Assembly: GCA_918797485.1 (NCBI GenBank)
Contig: CAKKNE010000002.1
Location: 3,066,501 to 3,130,500 of the forward strand
Direction: 5' to 3'
DNA length: 64,000 bases
From: Pelagomonas calceolata
Lineage: Eukaryota; Sar; Pelagophyceae; Pelagomonadales; Pelagomonadaceae
Shown here: positions 8,601 to 15,738 of the stretch, piece by piece
How positions within the stretch are numbered: the stretch's first letter is position 1
Layout of the letters: each line of letters begins with the position of its first letter
The notes under the pieces: model-generated
The model's input: the letters and a program-made list of their open reading frames with translations, nothing else
Database searches by the model: none
What the model was told of the DNA's origin: nothing
Position numbers and translations under genes: made by a program

Positions 8601-8765
8601 GATGTGTTATTTGTGTATCGTAGTGAACCGGGCTGCACCCACGCAGCGGAACACAGCAATTGTTTTGCCGTTTTCATTTCTCGGGCGTACGGGCCTCGCG
8701 AGCCTACCGCGCGGCTTGGGGAGGGGTAGAAAGAAAGCAGAGGCCCCCGCACACACAAAACAGCC
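8601..8765. other. Intergenic stretch before the tRNA
   Basis: No coding potential seen. It is the 3' flank of the membrane-protein gene and runs into the oligo-A tract that serves as the tRNA terminator on the minus strand. Confidence 0.4.
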
Positions 8766-8784
8766 AAAAAAAAACAAAAAAAAA
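8766..8784 (-). terminator. Pol III oligo-T terminator of tRNA-Gly
   Basis: On the minus strand, two bases after the discriminator, there is a run of nine T, one G, then nine more T (plus-strand A runs at 8776-8784 and 8766-8774). Runs of four or more T terminate RNA polymerase III, so this is a strong double terminator. Confidence 0.85.
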
Positions 8785-8785
8785 G

Positions 8786-8856
8786 TACGCCATCCGGGAC
8801 TCGAATCCGGAGAATCTGCTTGGAAGGCAGAAGTGTTACCCTTACACCAATGGCGT
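8786..8856 (-). tRNA. tRNA-Gly, anticodon TCC
   Basis: The minus strand folds into a full cloverleaf of 70 nt plus a discriminator A. The acceptor stem is ACGCCAT paired with ATGGCGT (seven perfect pairs). The D-stem is GTGT/ACAC with loop AAGGGTA. The anticodon stem is TCTGC/GCAGA with loop CTTCCAA, giving anticodon TCC (reads GGA, Gly). The T-arm is CCGGA, TTCGAGT, CCCGG. The internal promoter is present: A box TGGTGTAAGGG and B box GGATTCGAGTCC. No intron. One oddity is the T-stem base next to the loop, where A faces C instead of the usual G-C pair. It is followed by the oligo-T terminator. Confidence 0.92.
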
Positions 8857-9126
8857 CTTTTTTTCGCGCGCGCACACCGATGGGTGCGCAGCGACGAGAG
8901 CTGGTTAGACTGAAACCGTGGGATAAATAGGAACGCAAAAGAAAACCCGTGGTGTGTACGGTCGTGTGCCGGCGCGCGTTCACGCGAGCTACAAGCATTT
9001 TTTAATCGTGCATTACCTTAACGTCAACGGGAACGTCCGTCTCCTCGCTGCGGATTACAAGTTACGAGGAGGTGTGCGTCCTATAAGTCAAATACTGAAC
9101 AACTGCTCGGCAGTTTCAAGAGCAGC
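8857..9126. other. Intergenic stretch upstream of the MgtC-like gene
   Basis: It contains a CGCGCGCGCAC patch next to the tRNA and AT-rich sequence around 8990-9100. No CTAG dyad and no convincing ORF are seen. Confidence 0.35.
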
Positions 9127-9720
9127 ATGCGACGAGCAATAATACTCTTCGCAACAACCGCCGCAGCGCTAGCACCGCCACGAATAACACCGCCGCGCTG
9201 CCTGCGTGAAACAACACGACGACATGCACTGCCGACGGTCTCGACCGAGGCGCAGCTCCAGATGTGCTGGCGTTTGGTAGTAGCCGCCGCGTCTGGAAGC
9301 GCACTAGGTTTTGAAAGAATAGGCCGCGGCCGCGCCACCAAACGGGATTCACCGGTGGGCGTGCGGACGATGGCGCTCGTGAGCATGGGCTCGGCGTGCT
9401 TCACGTGCGCGGGCCTCCTCATAAAGAACGGCGACGCCGCGCGTGTCGCCGCGGCGGCGGCGACGGGCGTCGGATTCCTCGGCGCGGGCGTCATCACGAC
9501 GTCTAACGGTATCGTGAGCGGGCTCACGACGGCCGCGTCGATCTGGATGGCGGCGGCGCTGGGCGTCGCGGCCGGCGCGGGCCTCTCGCTCTTCGTGGCC
9601 ATGGCGACGGGCTCCGCGATGGTCGTCCTGCGCATGCCGCGGCGGGCCGTCGGCCGGCGCGCGGCGCGCGACTTCGAGCGCGACTCGATCCCGCCGAAGG
9701 ACGTCGAGCCGGACCCGTAG
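9127..9720 (+). CDS. MgtC/SapB-family membrane protein
   Basis: A 197-residue ORF from ATG 9127. After a hydrophobic signal or transit-type N-terminus (MRRAIILFATTAAALAPPR), residues 45-170 match the MgtC/SapB family core: LGFERIGRGRATKRDSPVGVRTMALVS has the family pattern of a helix, GxER, then GxRT. Next come a glycine-rich helix (GVGFLGAGVI) and GLTTAASIWMAAALGVAAGAG, the most conserved family block. Four to five membrane helices are expected. Bacterial MgtC proteins are linked to growth at low Mg2+, and the family occurs in chloroplasts of plants and algae. The N-terminal extension suggests organelle targeting here. The substrate is unknown. The C-terminal tail is Arg-rich then acidic. 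Confidence 0.85.
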   Translation: MRRAIILFATTAAALAPPRITPPRCLRETTRRHALPTVSTEAQLQMCWRLVVAAASGSALGFERIGRGRATKRDSPVGVRTMALVSMGSACFTCAGLLIKNGDAARVAAAAATGVGFLGAGVITTSNGIVSGLTTAASIWMAAALGVAAGAGLSLFVAMATGSAMVVLRMPRRAVGRRAARDFERDSIPPKDVEPDP

Positions 9721-9807
9721 CTCGTGGTCCGCGAGGGTTCCTAGGTTAATTATACGTTTAGCACTATTCCAGGTTCGGATTTTGGGGCCAAGACAGAGCA
9801 ACAACGT

Positions 9808-9821
9808 CGCGTCGATGGCGT
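9808..9821 (+). repeat. Copy of 14-mer CGCGTCGATGGCGT
   Basis: An exact copy of the intron-associated 14-mer, here in the intergenic stretch between the MgtC-like and ankyrin genes. No clear splice sites flank it. It may be a remnant of an introner-type element. Confidence 0.5.
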
Positions 9822-9847
9822 AAGGGGGACAGAGCCAATGCGGAGGT

Positions 9848-9870
9848 GCTAGTGTGTCAATGGAGCTAGA
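9848..9870. promoter_or_regulatory. CTAG dyad (promoter motif candidate)
   Basis: A 23-bp copy: GCTAG, TGTGTCAATGGAG, CTAGA. It lies only 57 bp upstream of the ankyrin gene start at 9927. Confidence 0.5.
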
Positions 9871-9926
9871 TAACTTCCAGCGCTGCTCGACAAGGCTGCT
9901 AACGAAGACATTCGTGTCGGGGCAGC

Positions 9927-11197
9927 ATGGCCGAAGAGGAAGAGCCCTCGACGGGCACACCACTCTGGGGCGCGGGCAGCAGCGCCGACGCAGAGGGCCA
10001 GCAAACAAATGAAGAAGCGCCCGGCGCCGCCATGCGCCGCGTGAAGAAACGCGTCGAGGACGACGCGAGGAGACGCATCACGGGCGAGCCCAAGTTAGTT
10101 GTCCCTTGGGACAATCCCGCGAACTTCCCGCCCGAACCGGAACCGAGGGGCGTCGGCGAGGCGATACCCATGTTGAGAATCAGAAATGACCGGCCCGCGA
10201 ATATAGGAGAGGGCGAGTTCTGGCCCGACGAGTTGTTGGATCCGTTGGAAGGTATTGACTTCGAGTACGGCCCCGAAGATACGGAAGAGAAGGTCGTGAG
10301 AAAAAAACCGATTATTGAATATGTGAGGGACTTTGCGTTGTTTGGGGAATTGCCCAAGCTCATGAAGTGGGTCGAGGAGGGGAATGATGTGAACAGGCCC
10401 ACGGAGCACGGTACGACGCTATTCCATGAGTGTGTTGTGCATCAACAATTGCATTGTGCTTCCTACTTGATACAACAAGGCGCGGATGTGAACCTCGGGA
10501 ATTTACACGATGGCATCACGCCGTTACACGATGCGGCGCGCGAGGGAGATAGAGACGTCGTGGCCTTCGTCCTGCAAAAAGGCGCCCAAGTCGACAGTAG
10601 GTCAGAAAAGGGCACCACTCCACTAATGCGGGCGGCCGTCGGCGGGTCCGTGCCCGCGATTCGATGTTTGATAGCCTTCGGCGCCGACGTCACGCTCAAA
10701 GACAAGGCGGGCGCGACGGCCGAACGATTCGCGGTCAAGTACGGGAATAATGAGGCAAGGGACGTGCTCAAAGAAAGGGCGCGCGTCCTGGAGTTGGTGG
10801 CCTGGCACCGGGCGGCGGTGCGCGAGGCGGCGTTCTGGGTCCAGGAGGCCGCGGCGGCGGACGCGGCGGTTTTGCTCCAGCGTCCTTATTTCGTCGTGCG
10901 CGTCGATGGCGTCGAGGGGATCGATCACAATCCACCGCGCAGGCGCAGCACGCGATGGAGGCCGAGGCCGAGCGCGCGCGCGTCGAAGCGTGCGGGACCG
11001 GTGCGCGAATCAAACGCGTCGAGGGCGGCGGTGCACCCCATACGCCGTCGACGCGAGGTCGCTCGCGCAGGTACCGCCTCGAGCAGAAGGCCAAGGCAGA
11101 GGAGCGCGAGGAAAAGCGCAAGCAGAAGGCCGCGAAGGACCGGCAGCGCAAGCAGGAGGCGGAGGAAAGAAGGCGCAAGCTCAAAGCACTCTCCTAA
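9927..11197 (+). CDS. Ankyrin-repeat protein with basic coiled-coil tail (two exons)
   Basis: Starts at ATG 9927. The first 120 residues are acidic and disordered. Ankyrin repeats follow at about residues 130-290: TTLFHECVVHQQLHCASYLIQQGADVN, then DGITPLHDAAREGDRDVVAFVLQKGA, GTTPLMRAAVGGSVPAIRCLIAFGADV and a degenerate fourth. The frame then runs into a non-coding-looking stretch. A second frame from 10943 (AQHAMEAEAERARVEA) gives a highly charged helix (EEREEKRKQKAAKDRQRKQE) ending at 11197. Joining 9927-10868 to 10943-11197 preserves frame and gives 398 residues. The acceptor CCGCGCAG is clear; the donor (GT at 10869, or a later in-phase GT) is less certain. Ankyrin folds mediate protein binding; the partner is unknown. 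The stop lies 6 bp from the convergent cytochrome b5 gene. Confidence 0.75.
10869..10942 (+). other. Intron of the ankyrin gene, carrying the 14-mer
   Basis: A predicted intron with donor GTTTTG at 10869 and acceptor CGCGCAG ending at 10942, phase 0. It contains an exact CGCGTCGATGGCGT at 10899-10912, shared with other introns in the window. The donor could be a later in-phase GT. Confidence 0.5.
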
Positions 11198-11203
11198 CAA
11201 TGT

Positions 11204-11572
11204 CTATGTGTTAGTACTACTCGAGTCCGAGTCCTCCTCCCCCTCGGAAACGGGCAGGGGCGGCGCGCCCGCGACGGCGCCCACGCGGCACTTGCCCAGG
11301 AGCGCGTGGCCGTTGACCCAGCGGTGGGCCTTTTTGAAGGCCTGCGTGCAGTCGCCTCCAAATGAGCCCTCGAGCACTTGCACACCGCCGGGGTGGTAGT
11401 CGAGGTACGGCGTAATATCGTAGACCTGGCCCTCGTAGACGGTCCAGGCATCATTTGAGGTTGCGTGGCGCCGCAGCTCGTCGAGCGACACCGTCCCCGT
11501 CATTTTACAATCGATGCGCTTGCGGTTCCAGTCCATCAGACTAAATCCCGGCCGGACGCCCTTCTTCGTCAT
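11204..11572 (-). CDS. Cytochrome b5-domain protein
   Basis: A 122-residue ORF from ATG 11572 (G at -3, A at +4). The cytochrome b5-like heme-binding fold is clear: VSLDELRRHATSNDAWTVYEGQVYDITPYLDYHPGG contains the first axial ligand in HPGG, and the second axial His lies in KKAHRWVNGHALLG. A Ser/Glu-rich acidic tail (SEGEEDSDSSS) ends the protein and no membrane anchor follows, so it is probably a soluble electron-transfer protein or a module for a reductase or desaturase partner. Its ATG overlaps the TGA of the upstream 54-residue ORF, which suggests co-transcription. Confidence 0.88.
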   Translation of the reverse strand: MTKKGVRPGFSLMDWNRKRIDCKMTGTVSLDELRRHATSNDAWTVYEGQVYDITPYLDYHPGGVQVLEGSFGGDCTQAFKKAHRWVNGHALLGKCRVGAVAGAPPLPVSEGEEDSDSSSTNT

Positions 11573-11733
11573 GGCTTCTTCTTGTTCTCGTTGATGATTT
11601 TCTGGTTGTAGGCGAGCGTATCGTCGACGGCGTCCGGGCCAGACGTGAAGTACTGCCACGCTCCCACAACGGCAGCCGCGGCGGCCCAGCCCAGCAGGTT
11701 ACCCTTAGTCGGGACGAAGAGCTGCTTGAGCAT
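11569..11733 (-). CDS. 54-residue membrane-anchored small protein
   Basis: A short ORF from ATG 11733 to a TGA at 11571-11569. The protein is MLKQLFVPTKGNLLGWAAAA followed by a single hydrophobic helix (AVVGAWQYF), then a polar, Lys-rich tail (YNQKIINENKKKP). It resembles single-helix accessory subunits of mitochondrial inner-membrane complexes in size and layout, but I do not recognise the family. Its start context is weak (C at -3), it contains no other ATG in any frame, and its stop overlaps the ATG of the cytochrome b5 ORF. That makes a dicistronic mRNA likely. A 5' UTR introner-like intron is suspected just upstream. Confidence 0.6.
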   Translation of the reverse strand: MLKQLFVPTKGNLLGWAAAAAVVGAWQYFTSGPDAVDDTLAYNQKIINENKKKP

Positions 11734-11767
11734 GTGTGCGGCTGCGCGCGCTGTCGAGTTGGTGGTG

Positions 11768-11870
11768 CTGTGTGGCGCCGCTAGTCACAGCGCGTCGATG
11801 GCGTCTTCGCAGGCGTGCTCGCGCTGCTGCGAGATGCGTTTCGAGGCGTGCGCAGTCGCCACAACGGTCA
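11768..11870 (-). mobile_element. Candidate introner in the 5' UTR of the 54-residue ORF gene
   Basis: On the minus strand this stretch ends in CGCCACACAG (introner-type acceptor, AG at 11768). It carries an exact copy of the shared 14-mer at 11791-11804 and has TTGTGGCGAC near its 5' end (about 11855-11864), which pairs imperfectly with GCGCCACACA at the 3' end. The donor position is not certain. It lies between the start codon at 11733 and the dyad at 11906. Confidence 0.4.
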
Positions 11871-11905
11871 GCGGTCTCGCGTTCGTCGCGCGAGAGACGG
11901 TAGCA

Positions 11906-11930
11906 GCTAGTGTACTATAAAGACACTAGC
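11906..11930. promoter_or_regulatory. CTAG dyad (promoter motif candidate)
   Basis: A 25-bp copy: GCTAG, TGTACTATAAAGACA, CTAGC, with an ACTATAAA box inside. It lies between divergent starts at 11733 (minus) and 12078 (plus). Confidence 0.55.
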
Positions 11931-12077
11931 AAGCACTGCACGGAGCCGCGGCGCGGCATGCACGCGCGCTGAGCAACGCTGCGAAGCTGGACGCCTGCAT
12001 ATAGCTCCTACACGCAGCGCGCAGCTGCTCAGCCAAGCGAGCCAGCGCCGCCCGCGGGCGGCCCACAAACAAGCACC

Positions 12078-13778
12078 ATGCCAAGCGCAGCGAAGCGATC
12101 ACGCGAAGCGCAGGACGACAAGCCCGCTCCCAAGCGCCAGCGCGGCGCGGCGACGTCGAAGGCGTCGACAAGACGCGCTTTACGCGCCGCGTTATCTCGC
12201 TATGCGAGAGTAGGTCAGACGGCGTTAGCCGCCGTGCAACGAGCTGAGGTATTATCAAGACGAATAGAAGCGCAGACGCGAGAAGTCGAGGTCGCGCTGG
12301 CGGGCATGATGCCCATGGGCGCCGGCGGGCCCACGGCTTCTGCCCTAGGGCCGGACGTCACGGCGGCCCTCACGAAAGCAAAAAGACGACTCGCCTCGTC
12401 CCAACGGCCGGCGCCGGCCGATTTAGCTTTAAGGCTAGATGAGAAGGGCCAGCACGTCGACGCTTCTGGGAGAGTCGTGGATGATGAACGAAGGGTCGCT
12501 TCTCTGTTAGTCCACGAGCGACAAGAGGACCAAAACAAACCCAAAAAAGTAAACCCCTACACGAAATACGTGCCGGACCATGATGGATGTGATGTCAATG
12601 ACGATAGGGTTGTGACGAAGAAACGCGCGTCGAAGAAGGACCGCGCGTTTGCGTTCGTCCAGGAGGGCCACTATGTTAAGTTAGGTGAGGCTACAAGGGC
12701 CCGAGAGCAGCAGAAGCATTTGATGAATGTGCAGAAGCCCGAGGAGCTCGACGAGCAGCCGGAAGACATCTCTGATTTGGATGACGAGGAGGAGGACCGA
12801 CTCCCGCCGCGGTCGGAGCACTACGCTTCGGTGCCGGGTACCGAGTGGTGGGACGAGGCGTTTTTATCTCCTGAGAGGCAAGCGAAGCGGAACACGTCCG
12901 TTGCCGAAAGGATGAAGGACGACTACTCGAAGTGTCGGCTCGACCACAACCGGTTCCATGGTCTTATTCATCACCCGTCGCAAGTGCGGGCTCTTGGTGG
13001 CGAGAAGAAGCAGCCGGCGAACATGCCCTTCTACTTGACAGCGAGAGATCGGAAACGAGTGAGACGACAACAGCGCGCGGAGCGAGAGCGCGAGAGACAG
13101 GACAAGATCCAACTCGGGTTGATCCCGCCCCCGGAGCCCAAATTTAAACTCTCGAACTTCATGAAGGTGCTTGGGGAGCAAGCTGTCGCCGATCCGTCGA
13201 AATTGGAGAGAAGGGTCATGGAGCAGGTGCGCGGTCGACTCACAAAACACGAGATGCGGAATCAGGCTCGGAAGCTCACGCCCCAGGAGAAGAAGGAGAA
13301 GATGCGGCGGAAGATGGCCGAGGACACGTCTTCTGGGGTTGTGGTCGCTGTGTTCTATGTCGCTAGTCTACAAAGCAGCCAACATCGGTTCAAGATTGAC
13401 GTGAACGCGCAACAGCTAGGCTTGACGGGCGGCGTGTTGATATGTTCGGCACCGGATCTGCCCTGTGCTCTCGTGGTCGTAGAAGGCGGTCCTCGCGCGG
13501 TCAAGAGATTTTCAGCATTGATGAATCGGAGAATAGATTGGGCCGACACTTCAGAACTCCAGGGCGAAAACTACGCGCGGAACTGGGCCAAGGAGGTCTG
13601 GAAGGGGACCACTGTCAGACGGAACTTTGCTGCTTTCAAATTCCAGGAGTGCAAGTCGTCGCTGACGGCTAGACGGGTGCTCGATGCGAAGGGCGTCGCG
13701 CACTACTGGGACATGGTCGCGTCGGCGCACAAGCAGGGGCCGCCTCCTATTGAAGAGGACGAGTCCGACGAGGACTGA
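12078..13778 (+). CDS. PRPF3: U4/U6 snRNP protein PRP3
   Basis: A 566-residue ORF from ATG 12078. It matches the spliceosomal protein Prp3 along the second half: NPYTKYVPDHD, GTEWWDEAFL near residue 255, LTARDRKRVRRQQRAERER, the near-invariant QDKIQLGLIPPPEPKFKLSN near 335-355, EKKEKMRRKMAEDTSSGVVVAVFYV, and the C-terminal DUF1115-type domain (residues 420-555: RFKIDVNAQQLGLTGGVL, VVVEGGPRAVKRFSALMNRRIDW). Prp3 binds the U4/U6 duplex within the U4/U6.U5 tri-snRNP in the nucleus. The N-terminal third is basic with a nuclear-localisation-like patch (PAPKRQRG) and is less conserved. An intact splicing machinery fits the introns seen elsewhere in this window. Confidence 0.95.
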   Translation: MPSAAKRSREAQDDKPAPKRQRGAATSKASTRRALRAALSRYARVGQTALAAVQRAEVLSRRIEAQTREVEVALAGMMPMGAGGPTASALGPDVTAALTKAKRRLASSQRPAPADLALRLDEKGQHVDASGRVVDDERRVASLLVHERQEDQNKPKKVNPYTKYVPDHDGCDVNDDRVVTKKRASKKDRAFAFVQEGHYVKLGEATRAREQQKHLMNVQKPEELDEQPEDISDLDDEEEDRLPPRSEHYASVPGTEWWDEAFLSPERQAKRNTSVAERMKDDYSKCRLDHNRFHGLIHHPSQVRALGGEKKQPANMPFYLTARDRKRVRRQQRAERERERQDKIQLGLIPPPEPKFKLSNFMKVLGEQAVADPSKLERRVMEQVRGRLTKHEMRNQARKLTPQEKKEKMRRKMAEDTSSGVVVAVFYVASLQSSQHRFKIDVNAQQLGLTGGVLICSAPDLPCALVVVEGGPRAVKRFSALMNRRIDWADTSELQGENYARNWAKEVWKGTTVRRNFAAFKFQECKSSLTARRVLDAKGVAHYWDMVASAHKQGPPPIEEDESDED

Positions 13779-14694
13779 GGCCGCGCGGCGTAAAACTTTT
13801 AACTCCAGGACTTCGACGGGCTCGCTCGCGGCCTCTCGTCGACTACGGCCGGCCCGCGACTTCACACAGCCTCTCCCACGCCGCCGCCGACGACGCGACC
13901 GGTTGATCGATTCACTATGGTTAAGTCAGACGATAAGGGGGGTGGGGGGCGCAGGGGTGCGTCCGGTGTTGATGCCATATACTTGTGCCGAGCGCAGTTC
14001 GCGTGCGCTCCCATCTAAATTTGGCCAGCGGGGGCATAAGTCGTGGTAAGGACGTGGTTGATACCTGGAGGGGGGGGGAGCGGCCTCACGGCCGCCAGTC
14101 GATGGAGCCGCCGCCGCCGCGGCTCTGCGACGAGTCGCCGGTCGCCGAGTCCTCGGAGTTGAAGAGCGGGTAGTTCCGCGGCGTCACGCGCGGCACGCCC
14201 GGCGCCATGCCCGGCGGCGGCGCGGACCCGGGCCACTCGGCGGCGCGCGGCGTCGGCGCGCCGAGCGGCGGTATCGATGATTTCCTCCGATTTCGAGCTA
14301 GATCGCTGTGTAACTTCCGCCTAGTCGCGCGCGCCGCGTGTGATTCAAGTCAACTCTGAATTTTGGATTGGGCTACGGTAAAAAATGCGACGCACCGATA
14401 CGCCCCGCAAGCGACAACTTAATGGCCTCGAATCGGCAAGGTCATTAAAGCCGGCCAAGTCGCCGTACGCGATCGAAAGCTACGAAGCAAGCGCCCGCAC
14501 GGATCTTACGACGCGTCTCGCGCACGCAAAACCACAAAACCCGCATTCCGACAATTTCGATGATTGGCTTCGAGACGCGCCCCGCCGCGCCTGCCATTGA
14601 TTCGAGGCGGCGCTGCCGTTGCGGCAGCCCGATCGTCGCGCGACGCGCGCGCTGAGCCACCAGCAATCGCGCCACCGCTGCCCGCACGCTGCCC
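13779..14694. other. Gene-poor stretch with a coding-like minus-strand fragment
   Basis: No complete gene is seen. On the minus strand, about 14270 down to a TGA at 14091, one frame reads like the end of a protein (PRNYPLFNSEDSATGD, then a GGGGSIDWRP end), but no 5' exon or start could be placed. A loose, longer-spaced CTAG pair occurs at 14297-14325. Poly-G tracts lie at about 13937-14080. A 71-codon plus frame at 14385-14600 has an ATG but nothing recognisable. Confidence 0.4.
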
Positions 14695-15330
14695 ATGGCA
14701 TCGGACGACTCCTACCTGCGCAGCCTGAGCTCGCTGAGCTGCGGCCTGCTGGACGGATTGTGCCAGGCCGAGGACGAGGAGGAGTTTTCGGCGGAGGAGC
14801 AGCTGCCCGAGCCGGAAGAGGAGGCACCCGAGAGCGAGGAGGAAGAGGACTTCGCTCCGCGCGTCGTGAAACCCGTCTCGACGCCGACGCCCAAGAAGCG
14901 CGTCGCCGTTTCCAGAGATGCCATCGAGACCTTCAAAGAACATTTGAGGAAGGGGTTAGCTGTGACCAAACATTGCAGCAACGGCAAGACGAAACCGCGC
15001 GTCCTCTTCTGCGACGACGCGTGTTCCAAACTCGGCTGGCAGAAGCCGAACGGCACGCCGGCCAAGAACACTGATCTACTACCCTTGCGGTCCGTCGTCG
15101 AAATTCGAGCTGGGGTGGAAATCGACAAGCAGGGCAGTCGCGAGGACCCCAAGGGCCGGACCCTCATGGGCACGCCGACGCTACGGAAATGCATCGACGG
15201 GACGTCGGCGCGGCGCGTCTTCTCCTTCATCTTCCGGGACCGGACTTTAGATCTGGAGTTCAGCACGGAGGAGGAGTGCCGGCGCAATTTGAGACTGTTC
15301 AAGGTGCTCGTGGCGGAGGCGTCGAAGTAG
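14695..15330 (+). CDS. PH-like domain protein
   Basis: A 211-residue ORF from ATG 14695. An acidic, disordered N-terminus (residues 25-55) is followed at about 75-208 by a sequence with the layout of phospholipase-C-type pleckstrin-homology domains: LRKGLAVTKHCSNGKTKPRV as the first strands, a Trp in KLGWQKP, a basic turn, SVVEIRAGVEID, then SARRVFSFIFRDRTLDLEFS and the C-terminal helix EEECRRNLRLFKVLVAEA. PH domains of this type bind phosphoinositides or protein partners at membranes. The fold call is by pattern only; there is no catalytic domain. Confidence 0.65.
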   Translation: MASDDSYLRSLSSLSCGLLDGLCQAEDEEEFSAEEQLPEPEEEAPESEEEEDFAPRVVKPVSTPTPKKRVAVSRDAIETFKEHLRKGLAVTKHCSNGKTKPRVLFCDDACSKLGWQKPNGTPAKNTDLLPLRSVVEIRAGVEIDKQGSREDPKGRTLMGTPTLRKCIDGTSARRVFSFIFRDRTLDLEFSTEEECRRNLRLFKVLVAEASK

Positions 15331-15424
15331 TCCTCGTGAGGCGTGGGTAGTAATTCTTGCGTTAGGCCTGGCTCGTCGGCGGCGTCGTCGCGAGCATGAT
15401 CTCTCGCGCGGACTAAAAATGTTA

Positions 15425-15480
15425 AGTCGATGTTACGGTGCTAGGACTAGTTGAGTCGATGTTACGGTGCTAGGACTAGT
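15425..15480 (+). repeat. Two tandem copies of a 27-bp repeat
   Basis: Units at 15425-15451 and 15454-15480 are identical over 27 bp and end in GGTGCTAGGACTAGT. The core TAGGACTAGT recurs at about 15518-15527, and TACGGTTAGGACTAGTGG occurs at 42043-42060. Both sites lie just upstream of a CTAG dyad. Confidence 0.75.
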
Positions 15481-15549
15481 GGGCGGAGCCCCTGGGGGGG
15501 AGACACCGCGCGTCGCCGATAGGACTAGTCCAGAGTGGCGCGCGAAACT

Positions 15550-15573
15550 GCTAGTGTCTTACAAGACGCTAGC
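15550..15573. promoter_or_regulatory. CTAG dyad (promoter motif candidate)
   Basis: A near-consensus 24-bp copy: GCTAGTGTCTTACA followed by AGACGCTAGC. It lies 166 bp upstream of the start at 15739. Confidence 0.6.
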
Positions 15574-15738
15574 CTTCATCTCCGCCGTGAAAAAGGACAA
15601 ACGGCACGTAGACGGCAAAGATCACGGTTCAGAATTGCATGTGCAGCAGTTCTGAGCGTGCGCCACTGCTGCGCGAATCCTGTGGCCGCAGGAAGGCGGC
15701 GCGGAGCAGCACTGAGTAGGCACAGCAGACCCCTGCCG

